A stretch of 64,000 bases of DNA from Mucilaginibacter boryungensis (GCF_015221995.1 NZ_JADFFM010000002.1:1612001-1676000); one strand, 5' to 3'. Counted from the stretch's first letter, positions 28,701-37,905 are shown. Notes: generated by a model from the letters alone, not told the origin. Program-made: numbers and translations.

Positions 28701-28933
28701 TACGTGAAGCAAACCTTGAATTTAATGTTACACAACTGGTTAAAAAAACCAAGGCAATTAAAAGAGCTTCAATTGCCATTAATGGCCGTAACCTGCTGAT
28801 GATAGTACCAGCCTCTAACAGGTTCCATACCGATCCTGAGTTTGGAGGGACAGGTAATGCTACAGGTTCACAAAGCACTTCACAGCTTCCGCCATCAAGA
28901 TTTTTTGGAGCTACTTTAAATCTTACATTTTAA
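25730..28933 (+). CDS. SusC/RagA family TonB-linked outer membrane protein (locus 1)
   Basis: 1067 residues. Signal peptide MKKLLLASLCFLVLCSSQVFAQ; carboxypeptidase-regulatory-like domain (TGTVKAKEDGLPLPGASIVVKGTSFGTQTNGDGKFSISV); plug domain with LNGVPISPNDVNTLNPDDIESTDILNGPSASALYGSEASNGVIVITTKKG, the SusC signature; long barrel ending in FGATLNLTF. With SusD it forms an energised uptake complex that takes glycans, peptides or other nutrients through the outer membrane. The SusD gene follows after 11 bases. No hydrolase, sensor or anti-sigma gene is attached, so the substrate is not evident. Confidence 0.95.
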   Translation: MKKLLLASLCFLVLCSSQVFAQNRTVTGTVKAKEDGLPLPGASIVVKGTSFGTQTNGDGKFSISVPPRATLSISFTGYKTVEVPVPANNVVSVTLEASANQLSEVVINTAFGVKKTSGSLGYTATTIGTKELTQSGATNFTNGLTAKVAGLVVTTGDNGIDPQTRFILRGNRHINGNNFALVVLNGVPISPNDVNTLNPDDIESTDILNGPSASALYGSEASNGVIVITTKKGSRSGAPQINVTSTYQLEKLAYFPKLQTRFGSYGGEGVPFADAVTGFITSVPGYENQSYGPAYDGHMEVLGIPLQDGTVQKYPYATPSVDPRYAFFQTGHSATQNVSYAQGDNVNGFNISANHLDRTNPTPGEKYTRNIVRVSANRTYGIFKADFTASYTSAYTNLSPYNVYSTLLNTPSWAPLQNFQDITAPFADRSTFFNSYDVNPYAGLHDNRTNRRLDAFNGSFTGTLTPTKWVDITYRLADNLGNITSQNTVAQINYSDYALSDPGGTGNRASSAGVPLVPGNVTNTTQFGDGSFFANNSSIAGPQGYSRLTQDIIASFHHDFFTDFKTNLRVGNTIWQEYGNQISNSTTNLLIENFYNIAFASGIPSTGVITGKIRQIAYFGDLSVGYKDWANIEGTLRNEHDSRLNDANRSIWFPSVNASVILTNALPMLKGNKVINYLKVRGSYAQVGDVNVNPYGYIPTSYSVATNFPYGSLAGLSLNTTLNNPNLKPEITKEVEVGVDFGFLDSRINGSVTYYNDHTTNQTIGINTTPSIGYQNTLVNVGDMQNNGFEFKLDVDALQQQRNKFGLSFGGNLAIQDSKVISLLNGLNSVSIGSNEQALVGSPFPVLVANDVARDPQGHVIVSATTGYPSTAAALVNLGRMTPKYILGLNQRLTYKFMTLNLVEEFRTGNVFYDGTERSATIAGSSAFSATNGRERFVFPNSVINTGTTAAPVYVPNTNVAVRDGNLLFWDSGSFYTVASTYTTSAAFWKLREANLEFNVTQLVKKTKAIKRASIAINGRNLLMIVPASNRFHTDPEFGGTGNATGSQSTSQLPPSRFFGATLNLTF

Positions 28934-28944
28934 TCTGACAAATA

Positions 28945-30522
28945 ATGAAAAAGTATATCTCGACAATTTTAATAACACTTGCTATTGCCGGAAGCAGTTG
29001 TAAGAAAACATACCTGAGCGAGCTGGCTAATAACCCCAACACCCCGGCGGTTACTACCCCGGCGCTGCAATTGACAGGCGCGCTTACCCGTACGGCCACC
29101 ATAACTAATGGTACAAGCCAGGTGCAATATTTAGCCTGGGATGGTTATATGGCTTATAGTACAAGTTTTCAACCCAGCCCGTCACTGCTGCTTTATTCCA
29201 TTACCACTGATACATATGATAACTTTACATCGTTGTATCTGAATATCTCGAATTATAATTCGATCCTGAAGGCTACTACCAATCCTAATTTTATAGCCAT
29301 TGCTAAAATTATGATCGCGTATGATTTTCAGCAACTGGTGGATCAATATAACAACGTGCCATATAGCAGCGCTTTAGATCCTACCAATCTGAACCCTTCT
29401 TATGATAATGGTTCAGCCATTTATGATGACCTGGTTAAGCAATTGGATGCTGCGATCAATATGATCAATACAGCGCCAGCTACAAGCACATATCCAGGTA
29501 AATCTGATCTGGTTTATGGTGCTACCGACAAAACCGGTATGTTGAAATGGGCTGCATTTGCTAATACTTTAAAATTGCGCCTGGCAATTCACCAGTCATC
29601 AAACACTGCGTTATTTGCAACAAAAAAAGCCGCGCTTACTACATCTATAGCTGCTACTGCCTCTTTCGGCTATCTTACTACCTCATCTGAAGGTAACGTA
29701 CAGCCAGGTTATACTAATACCGACGTTTTGCAGGCCCCTCTTGATGTAGCTTATGGTTTCAAAGCATCAGGCGCTACACAAACTAACACACCAGTTTATC
29801 AAGCTAACACGTTTGCGATCAACTTTTTTGTAAATACTGGTGCAGGTAACGCATCTGCTACAGCACCAGGCGGCGGAAGTGCGGCACCATCACCAGGCTT
29901 AGGATGGAGCGGTACAGGGACTGATACTGCCCCTAATGATCCTCGTTTATTCCAAATTTACGCTAAGAATACCACCAGTGGCACTGTGGTGGGTACTAAA
30001 TTGGGAGAAACTCAGCCTCCGGGTTTAACTCCAAGCAGGTTAAGTTCATTTGTGTTAAATCCAACTAAAGCCGCACCGCTTATCAGCGCGGCCGAATCTT
30101 ACTTCCTGCAAGCTGAAGCAATTAAAGCAGGCTTAATGCCGGGCGGTACTCTCGAACAGGCTGCTGCTTATAACAATGGTGTTACTGCATCGTTTATCGA
30201 ATTGGGTTTAACTGGCGCACAAGCTAGCGCTTACTTAGCTACTCACGCTTATCCAGCGTTAGCATCCGATGATTTAAGAGAAGAAGCGATTATTACCCAA
30301 AAATGGGCATCATTTGATCCGTACAACCCATTAGAAGCTTATACTGAACTACGTCGTACAGGTTATCCTAAAGTACCATTGTCTATTTTAACTGGTGTTA
30401 CCGCCACACAATATGTACAAAGGTTGCCGTACCCAACAACAGAATTTAATACCAACGGTGTAAACGTTAGCGCGCAAGCTGGCGGGACAGACTTATATTC
30501 AAAGATTTTTTGGGCCAAATAA
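28945..30522 (+). CDS. SusD/RagB-like nutrient-binding lipoprotein (SusD-like_2 type)
   Basis: 525 residues. Lipoprotein signal with lipobox AGSSC. The mature start (YLSELANNPNTP) and the TPR-like helical scaffold (FIAIAKIMIAYDFQQLVDQYNNVPYSSAL, AESYFLQAEAIKAG) match the SusD-like_2 group. It caps the SusC barrel on the cell surface and binds substrate. Spaced 11 bases after susC and 17 bases before a third lipoprotein gene, so all three form one transcript. Confidence 0.92.
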   Translation: MKKYISTILITLAIAGSSCKKTYLSELANNPNTPAVTTPALQLTGALTRTATITNGTSQVQYLAWDGYMAYSTSFQPSPSLLLYSITTDTYDNFTSLYLNISNYNSILKATTNPNFIAIAKIMIAYDFQQLVDQYNNVPYSSALDPTNLNPSYDNGSAIYDDLVKQLDAAINMINTAPATSTYPGKSDLVYGATDKTGMLKWAAFANTLKLRLAIHQSSNTALFATKKAALTTSIAATASFGYLTTSSEGNVQPGYTNTDVLQAPLDVAYGFKASGATQTNTPVYQANTFAINFFVNTGAGNASATAPGGGSAAPSPGLGWSGTGTDTAPNDPRLFQIYAKNTTSGTVVGTKLGETQPPGLTPSRLSSFVLNPTKAAPLISAAESYFLQAEAIKAGLMPGGTLEQAAAYNNGVTASFIELGLTGAQASAYLATHAYPALASDDLREEAIITQKWASFDPYNPLEAYTELRRTGYPKVPLSILTGVTATQYVQRLPYPTTEFNTNGVNVSAQAGGTDLYSKIFWAK

Positions 30523-30539
30523 TTTAAAAATTAAAGAAA

Positions 30540-31145
30540 ATGAAAAAACTATTTAATATAAAAATTGCCTTAGTTTCTTTAATGGCCACGGCTTTATTTA
30601 GCTCATGCCTTAAAGATAAATCGAGGGAATATCATTTCGAAGACAATGCACCGGTGGTTGATTTTGCACTAGCCGCAAATAAAGGTACAGCATTGCAAAC
30701 AGCTGCACTTGGAGCCAGTACAGGTAAAATAAATGTTAACTTTTTGGTTACGGTACAATCGCCAAGCCCTACAACTGCTGCAGTAACTGTTAACGCATCG
30801 TTAATGACCCAGGCACAGTTGACTGCGCTTGCGCCAACTTACACCTTGTTACCCGCAAGTACATATACAATTACTGGTGGTTCAACAAATGTCACAATTC
30901 CACCGGGTACTGGTCAGCCAGTTGTTGCGAGTGCCACTGTACCAATTATTGGCGCGGTGCCTGCAACCCTTGCACAGGGACAAGGCGTTATACAATTTGT
31001 AGTTGATGCTGCGGCTGTAAAAACTTTACAAACAGCTAATCCAACTACTATTTATGCGCTTCCGCTAATTATTAACTCTGCGGATGGTTTAGGCACAATT
31101 GTGGATCAATTCAATAAATTAGTTTACAAAGTTACTGTTCCTTAA
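30540..31145 (+). CDS. Surface lipoprotein, DUF1735-like Ig domain
   Basis: 201 residues. Lipobox SSC at about 21-23, then one Ig-like beta domain: KINVNFLVTVQSPSPTTAAVTVNASLMTQAQL, TLLPASTYTITGGSTNVTIPPG. This resembles DUF1735 (BT_3987-type N-terminal) domains that accompany SusC/SusD loci, although the TLLP...TYTI-pattern is the main evidence. Unusually rich in Thr and Ala. Last gene of locus 1, followed by a strong terminator. Confidence 0.6.
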   Translation: MKKLFNIKIALVSLMATALFSSCLKDKSREYHFEDNAPVVDFALAANKGTALQTAALGASTGKINVNFLVTVQSPSPTTAAVTVNASLMTQAQLTALAPTYTLLPASTYTITGGSTNVTIPPGTGQPVVASATVPIIGAVPATLAQGQGVIQFVVDAAAVKTLQTANPTTIYALPLIINSADGLGTIVDQFNKLVYKVTVP

Positions 31146-31165
31146 CGAAACCACTTTAAATAATC

Positions 31166-31198
31166 AAGCCCCCCGAGCAATCGGGGGGCTTTTTTTTG
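31166..31198 (+). terminator. Intrinsic terminator after SusC/D locus 1
   Basis: AAGCCCCCCGA / TCGGGGGGCTT, 11-bp perfect stem, GCAA loop, eight T. Confidence 0.95.
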
Positions 31199-31273
31199 TT
31201 TTTAACTTGTATAATGCTTTCGGAGTTTGCTTCAATTAAATTTAGGCTTTTAAGCCTATAATATAAAAAACAA

Positions 31274-31310
31274 GCATTTAATAATTACTTATTAAGTAAT
31301 TATTAAATGC
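31274..31310. repeat. Perfect 37-bp palindrome upstream of SusC locus 2
   Basis: Two exact 18-base arms around a single central T (arm core GCATTTAATAATTACTTA). It sits in the 378-bp AT-rich space between the two Sus loci, about 210 bases before the second susC start. A second, imperfect AT-rich inverted repeat lies at 31352-31388. The remainder of 31199-31523 shows no gene. Confidence 0.65.
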
Positions 31311-31523
31311 GTTGTACGCGTATGTTAGTGAAAAGTACAAGGTTTGTTTATCATAATATTGTTATTAATTAATTTTCTATTAATAATATTTCGTATAACG
31401 TGAAAAGTGCCCTTAGATGTTTGTTAATCTGCGCGCTTTTTTGTTAAAATTTTGATAATACATATTGTATAATTGTTGATTTTATCATAATTTAACGGAA
31501 TTAATTGATCAAACTATTAACGC

Positions 31524-34500
31524 ATGAAAAAAAATTTACTCAAATTTGTTTTTGTATTGTTGTTATTGAGCTCAAAAGCTTATTCACAATCAAGAACGAT
31601 TACCGGTACAGTTACCGGTAAAGATGACGGCGCGCCGATCCCTGGCGTAACAGTTGTTGTGGCTGGTACAAAATCCGGCGTCACCACCAATGGCAGTGGT
31701 TCTTACACCATCAAGGTGCCTTCGGGGCCTCAATCGCTGGTATTTACTTCCATCGGTTATTTGAAAAAAACAGAAAAGATTACCGGGAGCATACTAAACG
31801 TATCGCTCGAATCGGACACTAAATCACTTGCAGAGGTTCAGGTGGTGGGTTATGGTACTACTACCAAGCGTGCCAATGTGGGTAATATCGCCACTGTAAA
31901 AGGTTCAGAGGTGGTTGAACAGCCGGTTCAAAACTTTCAGCAGGCTTTAGGTGGCCGCGCACCGGGTGCGCAGATTACCATTGCAAATGGTGTATCAAAT
32001 ACCACCCCGGTTTTCCGTATCCGCGGTACAAACTCCATTTCGTTGAGTTCGCAGCCATTATTTGTTGTAGATGGTGTTACGGTGTTTGCAGGCGATTATG
32101 GTAACGAATCTGGTGGCAGCGCATTATCGAATATCGATCCTAACGATATTGAAAGTATTGACATTGCCAAAGATGGTGCCGCAACGGCTATTTATGGTAG
32201 CCAGGGTGCCAATGGTGTAGTATTTATCACAACCAAAAAAGGTAAAAAGGGCACCGCGGTTATAAGTGTGAATGCTTACACTGGTGTTACTAATGTTTCA
32301 AGATTACCGCAGGTACTAAATGCAGCGCAGTACGTCGCTTTAAAAAATGAGGCAATGGTAAATGCGGGGGTTTATAGCGCGGCAACAGTACCAGCAAGTG
32401 GTTTTGGCCATGCAGGTTTTACCACCGATGCTTCCGGCAACCAGGTTGATACCAAATGGGCCGACCTTGTTTACCACACGGGTAAAACCTATAATGTAAG
32501 CACCAGCATTAGCGGCGGGACAGAAAAAACAACTTACTATGGATCGGCCAACTGGAGCAGTCAGGAAGGCATTATCAGACGCGATGCCTATAAGAACAAA
32601 GGGATGAACTTTAACATTGATCATAAGGCTAACAAGTACATTACACTGGGCATGAAAGTTTCTTATGTAGATCAGTTAAGCCTTGCTGCAGTTACTTCAG
32701 GATCACTTGCGGGCGAGCAGTATGCCACCGCCGGTTTAGGCCGCGAGGCGTTGTTGCTTCCACCGGATATATCTCCTTATAATGCCGACGGAAGCTATAA
32801 TACCAACGGTGCAGGTATGGGCACGCAAGGTAACGTAGGTTCGGCTTACGGTACTATTGCTTATACCAATCCAGTATCAGCATTAGCACTCGACCGTGCT
32901 AATGCAGAGATAAGCCATACTTCGGCCAACGTTTACCTGCAGGTTAAACCAACACCGTGGATAACCCTGAAAACATTGTATGGTGCCGACATTATATTTA
33001 ATACCGCTGACAGCTTCACAAACCCAATCACTAACTATGTTTCTGGTGTTAACACTGCTTCGGCGCTTGCTTTTGAGTCTACTAACAAAAGATATGTTTG
33101 GGACAATACTGCACAATTTGATCACACTTTTTTCGGTAAGCATAACTTCTCGTTATTATTAGGTAACGAACAACGTGGTACCAATACAAACAGTTTCCAG
33201 TTAAACCGTTCGGTTTTGTCTGATCCTGCGTTCAACGTTATTCAGGCCGGTTATTCAACTACTACCTATGGCGGCGGCGGCATTGGGGTAAACTATTTGG
33301 TTTCCTTCTTTGGCCGTTTGAATTATAACTTTGATGAGAAATACTTTTTGTCGGGAACAATCCGCCGCGACGGTTACTCGGGCTTCGGCGCCGACAAAAA
33401 ATACGGCTACTTTCCGGGTTTTGGCGCTAGCTGGGTGGTTGATAAGGAGAAATTTTGGGACAACATGCATTTTGACAAGGTTTTCAGCAGTTTGAAGCTT
33501 AGAGGTAGTTATGCGCAGGTTGGTAATAGCAATGTGGGCGACTTTGGTTCATATACCTTATACAGCGCTTCTGGTTTATATAACGGCCAGGGCACCGTAT
33601 TGCCAAGTTCAACCGGCAATGATAAATTAGGATGGGAAACCAGCAAAAAAACTGATATCGGCTTCACCGTTGGTTTCTTTAAAGACAGACTGACCCTGGA
33701 TGCAGCAGCATATTATAACAATATTAATGGTTTGTTATATAACGTTCCGGCCCCACCATCAGCTGGTTTAGCAAGTAACCCGCTGGTTAACGTTGGTTCA
33801 ATGTGGAACAAAGGTTTGGAATTTGATTTGAATGCAAGTATTATTCAAAACTCATCATTCAGATGGACCGCTAATTTTAACATTAGCTTTAACCAAAATA
33901 AAATTACAGCCCTGGCAACCGGTATCAATCAATATACCAGCGGTACTACCACAAGCGAGATCACTAATATCAGCCAGGTGGGCTACTCTATCGGTAATTT
34001 GTGGATGATCCGCTCAGCCGGTGTTGATCCTAACAACGGGCGTCGTATTTGGATAAACGCTGCTGGAACTAAAGTGGAGTACGCGCCTACAGGTACTACG
34101 GCAACACCAACGCAAAAATGGTATTACATGGATGGTACTGCCGCGCCGGCCATTACCCAGGCAGCTGATGCGGTTAACTATGCCAATTCTACGCCAAAAG
34201 CATATGGCGGCTTTAGTAATACATTCAGTTACAAAGGGTTTGATTTGAACATCTTATGTACCTATCAGTTAGGTTTTAGTGTTTATTATGGAACACAAGC
34301 CACTTTAACCGATCAGCGTTTTTGGAATAACTCCACCATAATACTTAACCACTGGACTACACCAGGCCAAACGGCACAATATCCACAGGTTTACTATGGT
34401 GATAACGTATCTAACGGTACAGGTCTTCCATCCGATTTTAATGTTTATAAAGGCGATTTCCTGAAATTAAAAACAGTTAACTTTGGTTATACCATACCTA

Positions 34501-34697
34501 AAAACATCACCAGTAAGGTAAATATTTCAAACTTGCGTGTATTTGTATCAGCACAAAACCTGGCTATTATAACCAAGTATCCCGGGCCGGATCCGGAAGT
34601 TAGCGCAGGTGGTACAGGTAACTCTACCCAGGGTATAGATCGTAATACGGCCGCTAATGCAAGGGTTATCACGGCTGGTATATCGCTTAAATTTTAA
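31524..34697 (+). CDS. SusC/RagA family TonB-linked outer membrane protein (locus 2)
   Basis: 1057 residues with signal peptide (MKKNLLKFVFVLLLLSSKAYSQ), carboxypeptidase-regulatory-like domain (TGTVTGKDDGAPIPGVTVVVAGTKSGVTTNGSGSYTIKVP), TonB-box-like VQVVGYGTTTKR, and plug with LFVVDGVTVFAGDYGNESGGSALSNIDPNDIESIDIAKDGAATAIYGSQGANGVVFITTKKG. The barrel ends with AGISLKF. It differs clearly from the SusC of locus 1, so the two loci are not recent duplicates. The SusD gene follows after 18 bases. Confidence 0.95.
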   Translation: MKKNLLKFVFVLLLLSSKAYSQSRTITGTVTGKDDGAPIPGVTVVVAGTKSGVTTNGSGSYTIKVPSGPQSLVFTSIGYLKKTEKITGSILNVSLESDTKSLAEVQVVGYGTTTKRANVGNIATVKGSEVVEQPVQNFQQALGGRAPGAQITIANGVSNTTPVFRIRGTNSISLSSQPLFVVDGVTVFAGDYGNESGGSALSNIDPNDIESIDIAKDGAATAIYGSQGANGVVFITTKKGKKGTAVISVNAYTGVTNVSRLPQVLNAAQYVALKNEAMVNAGVYSAATVPASGFGHAGFTTDASGNQVDTKWADLVYHTGKTYNVSTSISGGTEKTTYYGSANWSSQEGIIRRDAYKNKGMNFNIDHKANKYITLGMKVSYVDQLSLAAVTSGSLAGEQYATAGLGREALLLPPDISPYNADGSYNTNGAGMGTQGNVGSAYGTIAYTNPVSALALDRANAEISHTSANVYLQVKPTPWITLKTLYGADIIFNTADSFTNPITNYVSGVNTASALAFESTNKRYVWDNTAQFDHTFFGKHNFSLLLGNEQRGTNTNSFQLNRSVLSDPAFNVIQAGYSTTTYGGGGIGVNYLVSFFGRLNYNFDEKYFLSGTIRRDGYSGFGADKKYGYFPGFGASWVVDKEKFWDNMHFDKVFSSLKLRGSYAQVGNSNVGDFGSYTLYSASGLYNGQGTVLPSSTGNDKLGWETSKKTDIGFTVGFFKDRLTLDAAAYYNNINGLLYNVPAPPSAGLASNPLVNVGSMWNKGLEFDLNASIIQNSSFRWTANFNISFNQNKITALATGINQYTSGTTTSEITNISQVGYSIGNLWMIRSAGVDPNNGRRIWINAAGTKVEYAPTGTTATPTQKWYYMDGTAAPAITQAADAVNYANSTPKAYGGFSNTFSYKGFDLNILCTYQLGFSVYYGTQATLTDQRFWNNSTIILNHWTTPGQTAQYPQVYYGDNVSNGTGLPSDFNVYKGDFLKLKTVNFGYTIPKNITSKVNISNLRVFVSAQNLAIITKYPGPDPEVSAGGTGNSTQGIDRNTAANARVITAGISLKF

Positions 34698-34715
34698 TTA
34701 TTAAAGAGATCAAAG

Positions 34716-36161
34716 ATGAAAAAGAAAATTATATTATCAATGTGCGTCGGCTTGCTTGCATGCTACTCGTGCCAAAAATCAGCCTTAACCCCCGCGCTAC
34801 CAACGTCAATATCAAATCAAGGATATGCACAATTTAGTACAGTAGCGCGTATACAAGCTGGGGTGCTTGGTCTATATGCTACCGTGCGCAGTGGCGCGTC
34901 ATTTGGAGGGCGCTATATTGAAGCCGACGAGGCTAAAGGAGATAACTGGATAAATGCTACGTCAAATGGTATCACTGATTACAATACCTGGCGGGAAGCC
35001 AACACCAGTAACGATACCGAAGTTGTAGGTTTATGGGGACAATGCTACCTTTCTATTAACGATTGTAATTTGTTTATAGATGGTATGGCAGCTTCGGGCA
35101 GCGCAGTATTAGGGAACGCTACATTAACTAACAACTATGTTGCTGAAGCACGCTTTTTACGCGCGTTAAATTATTTCGCGTTGTTAAACATGTATTGCCA
35201 GCCTTATGCGGTTAGTAACGGCGCAAGCCCGGGTGTACCATTGCGCCTTACAGGTAATTCATCTGCTGGTGATTATACACTGGCACCCGCTACAGTAGCA
35301 CAGGTTTACACGCAAATTATTTCCGACCTTACTTTTGCCGAAGCTAACCTGCCTTTAGCATATTTCACTACAGGTACAACGCTTGATGCTACATCAAATA
35401 CTACCCGCGCATCGCGCAATACAGCGATAGCGCTATCAACACGCGTTTATTTAGCTAAAGGCGACTATGCTAACGTAATTACACAAGCTAATAAAATTGT
35501 AACGCTTACCGCTCCGTTTACCGCGACAACTGGTGTACCTTATGCGCTGCAGGCTAATATTGCCAATGTTTTCAAAACGCCGTACACAACTACCGAGTCT
35601 GTATTCTCGTTACCGTTCACTACTGCAGAAACCCCTGGTACCCAAAATCAACTGGCTACATATTTTGTTAATACAACAGGTGAATTTTACATTAATGCAT
35701 CCAGCCAATTGTTTACCGACCCTAACTGGAGGGCGACAGATGCACGCCGTGGCTTAACAAAAGTATCGGGTACCAAAACTTATTCTAACAAGTACCCAAC
35801 CGGCTCGCCGTATACAGATTGGGCACCGGTTATGCGTTACTCTGAAGTATTGCTTAACCTGGCCGAAGCACGTGTAAATGTAAACGGTGTTGCCGATCTT
35901 CAGGCCATTGCTTTATTGAACGCGGTTAGGCAGCGTTCAGATCCGGGAGCACCCGCTATTATACCTACTATAGCCAATATCCTGGAAGAAAGAAATATCG
36001 AATTTTTAGCTGAAGGCAAACGCTGGTTAGATTTATGGCGCTTGCACATGGATATCCCGGCTAAGGGCGCTACTATTGGCGTATTGCCGGCAACAGCACC
36101 CGCTTATATCTGGCCAATGTCGGCCACCGAGCAGGTATATAACCCAGCTATAGGAAGATAA
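34716..36161 (+). CDS. SusD/RagB family nutrient-binding lipoprotein (locus 2)
   Basis: 481 residues, lipobox ACYSC. The N-terminal SusD_3-like helical part has EARFLRALNYFALLNMYCQPYA, and the C-terminal RagB/SusD region has MRYSEVLLNLAEARVN, LNAVRQRSD and ILEERNIEFLAEGKRWLDLWRL, the family's best conserved sequence. It is the classic SusD form, unlike the SusD-like_2 protein of locus 1. A terminator lies 80 bases downstream. Confidence 0.93.
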   Translation: MKKKIILSMCVGLLACYSCQKSALTPALPTSISNQGYAQFSTVARIQAGVLGLYATVRSGASFGGRYIEADEAKGDNWINATSNGITDYNTWREANTSNDTEVVGLWGQCYLSINDCNLFIDGMAASGSAVLGNATLTNNYVAEARFLRALNYFALLNMYCQPYAVSNGASPGVPLRLTGNSSAGDYTLAPATVAQVYTQIISDLTFAEANLPLAYFTTGTTLDATSNTTRASRNTAIALSTRVYLAKGDYANVITQANKIVTLTAPFTATTGVPYALQANIANVFKTPYTTTESVFSLPFTTAETPGTQNQLATYFVNTTGEFYINASSQLFTDPNWRATDARRGLTKVSGTKTYSNKYPTGSPYTDWAPVMRYSEVLLNLAEARVNVNGVADLQAIALLNAVRQRSDPGAPAIIPTIANILEERNIEFLAEGKRWLDLWRLHMDIPAKGATIGVLPATAPAYIWPMSATEQVYNPAIGR

Positions 36162-36240
36162 ACGCTCCAAATGTTAATTAGGGCAAGCAACCGGGGCTTT
36201 CCATAATTTATAATATAAGAATGAAACCGGGACGATTTGA

Positions 36241-36273
36241 GCCCTGGGATATTAATTATCCCGGGGCTTTTTA
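36241..36273. terminator. Terminator between SusD locus 2 and doxX-type gene
   Basis: GCCCTGGGATA / TATCCCGGGGC, 11 pairs with one G-T wobble, TTAAT loop, T5 on the plus side. Likely serves both convergent genes. Confidence 0.75.
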
Positions 36274-36278
36274 TATGG

Positions 36279-36686
36279 CTACTTTTTATCGACACTGTAT
36301 TTACCCGGGCCTACAAATAACAATCCGGCAAACATAATGGCATCTTCAATGGCGTGCGATGCGCCCATCAGCCCCTCTCCTTTGTGAAAGTGGAACAGGG
36401 CGGCCACCACCAAATCAATAACTAATAATAAACACACCGGGCGGAAAGCTAAACCTAAAATAAGCAGAAACCCCCCAACTGTTTCAACTACAGCCGATGC
36501 CAGTCCCCAAAATACCGGGAAAAAATGAATGCCTGCACTGCCCATAGCGCTGCCTATTGTTTCCCAACTTTTTACACCGCCTTCTAATTTAGGCAAGCCA
36601 TGAAAGATGAACATTAAGCCTAAACCTACGCGGATAATGAGTAAGCCAAAATTGCGGTAATTACCTAAGTTGCCAAAAATTGCCAT
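36279..36686 (-). CDS. DoxX family membrane protein
   Basis: 135 residues, four membrane helices. The first helix pair carries the DoxX motif GLLIIRVGLGLMFIFHGLPKLEGG, then AVVETVGGFLLILGLAFRPVCLLLVIDLVVA. DoxX proteins are small quinone-linked or respiratory-related membrane proteins of uncertain function. The gene follows the S66 peptidase gene by 11 bases on the same strand. Confidence 0.88.
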   Translation of the reverse strand: MAIFGNLGNYRNFGLLIIRVGLGLMFIFHGLPKLEGGVKSWETIGSAMGSAGIHFFPVFWGLASAVVETVGGFLLILGLAFRPVCLLLVIDLVVAALFHFHKGEGLMGASHAIEDAIMFAGLLFVGPGKYSVDKK

Positions 36687-36697
36687 ATGTGATGTTT

Positions 36698-37591
36698 TTA
36701 AGTGTATGATGCGGTTACATGGTGATCTTCTACAGATAAATTTAATGTTTTACCGAAAATGATAGCATGATTATCGGGAATATGGCCTGCCGGAAAATCA
36801 AAGCAAACCGGGTAGGTATATTCGCCAACCAGGTGCATTACTATGTTATGCAGGCTAATGCCAAATGGGATATCATTATCCTTTAGCTCGGTAAACCCGC
36901 CAATTATTAAACCCGCCAGCTTACTTAGCTTGCCAGCGCGCTTTAGGGTATGCAGCATACGGTCTATTGAATAATAGTATTCACCTACGTCTTCAAGAAA
37001 CAATATTTTACCGGTATAATCCATATCTGATACGGAACCCAGCATCGCGATAAGCAAACTTAAATTGCCCCCTATAACCGGGGCCGAAGCTTCACCCGCC
37101 CGGTTTAAACTATGTGATTTAAAGCTATAGGTAACGGCTTCGCCAAACAGGGTCTTTTTAAGCGATATAAGCGATTGTGACGAAGCGTCGGGTACATTTA
37201 CCGGCATTTGCCCGTGGATGGTTTGCAGCCCGTAATTAGTATGCAAATGGCTATGTAAAACTGTAATATCACTAAACCCAACAATCCATTTCGGGTGAGT
37301 GGCCAGCTTGCTGTAATCAACCATATCTACTATACGTACTGTTCCGTACCCGCCCCGGGCGGCAATAATGGCTTTTACGCTATCGTCATCAATAAAGTTT
37401 TGCAGGTCGCGGGCACGCAATTCGTCATCGCCGGCAAACTGGTGATAACTGGCTTGCAGGGTTTCGCCCTGTATTACTTCAAGGCCCCAGCTTTGCAGCA
37501 CTTTAACTGCTTCGGTCATTGGTCTCGGTAATTTTTTGGCAGGACAGGTAATGGCTATTTTATCGCCCTTTTTTAAATGTGGAATGATCAT
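36698..37591 (-). CDS. LD-carboxypeptidase, peptidase family S66
   Basis: 297 residues. S66 enzymes remove the terminal D-Ala from muropeptide tetrapeptides during cell-wall recycling in the cytoplasm. Seen: N-terminal Rossmann-like start IIPHLKKGDKIAITCPAKKL, DDDSVKAIIAARGGYGTVRIVD, the nucleophile elbow IVGFSDITVLH with its Ser, and the C-terminal Glu/His region (GKILFLEDVGEYYYSIDRMLHTLKRAG; FPAGHIPDNHAI). Divergent from metG. A TATATTTG promoter box lies 39 bases upstream of the start. Confidence 0.92.
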   Translation of the reverse strand: MIIPHLKKGDKIAITCPAKKLPRPMTEAVKVLQSWGLEVIQGETLQASYHQFAGDDELRARDLQNFIDDDSVKAIIAARGGYGTVRIVDMVDYSKLATHPKWIVGFSDITVLHSHLHTNYGLQTIHGQMPVNVPDASSQSLISLKKTLFGEAVTYSFKSHSLNRAGEASAPVIGGNLSLLIAMLGSVSDMDYTGKILFLEDVGEYYYSIDRMLHTLKRAGKLSKLAGLIIGGFTELKDNDIPFGISLHNIVMHLVGEYTYPVCFDFPAGHIPDNHAIIFGKTLNLSVEDHHVTASYT

Positions 37592-37629
37592 AGTTAATCC
37601 GGAACATTGTAAGTCGGAAAGCCCGGATT

Positions 37630-37637
37630 CAAATATA
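37630..37637 (-). promoter_or_regulatory. Bacteroidetes -7 box (TATATTTG) for the S66-DoxX operon
   Basis: Minus-strand TATATTTG, exact TAnnTTTG match, 39 bases before the S66 start. A CTTCCGGACT motif lies 4 bases upstream of it, as in the divergent metG promoter. Confidence 0.5.
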
Positions 37638-37810
37638 GGAAAGTCCGGAAGACGGTAAGTAAGAAGCCCGAAAGATTTTAAAGATAGGCGGTCGGCAAAT
37701 TTAAGGCAAAGCAGTTAATGGCATCTTTGTATGGTTTACACATTTTGCCATGTGTAAACACATAATTATGTTATAATAAGTTAGTTAACTAAAAATTTAC
37801 ATAGAATTTT

Positions 37811-37846
37811 GTAAACCATGTAAACCATGTAAACCATGTAAACCAT
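37811..37846. repeat. Four tandem copies of GTAAACCAT
   Basis: Four perfect 9-bp units in a row. An inverted copy, ATGGTTTAC, lies at 37731-37739, and TGTAAACAC at 37751-37759 is a close relative. They occupy the space between the divergent S66 and metG promoters. Confidence 0.85.
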
Positions 37847-37905
37847 GATTTGAGGGGGCGACCAGCTTCCGGGCTTACCGTCTTTCCCACTTCCGGACTA
37901 TTCAG

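Noticed and set aside
37811..37846. Replication origin (DnaA-box cluster)
   Set aside because: GTAAACCAT does not match the DnaA box TTATCCACA and no origin genes are near.
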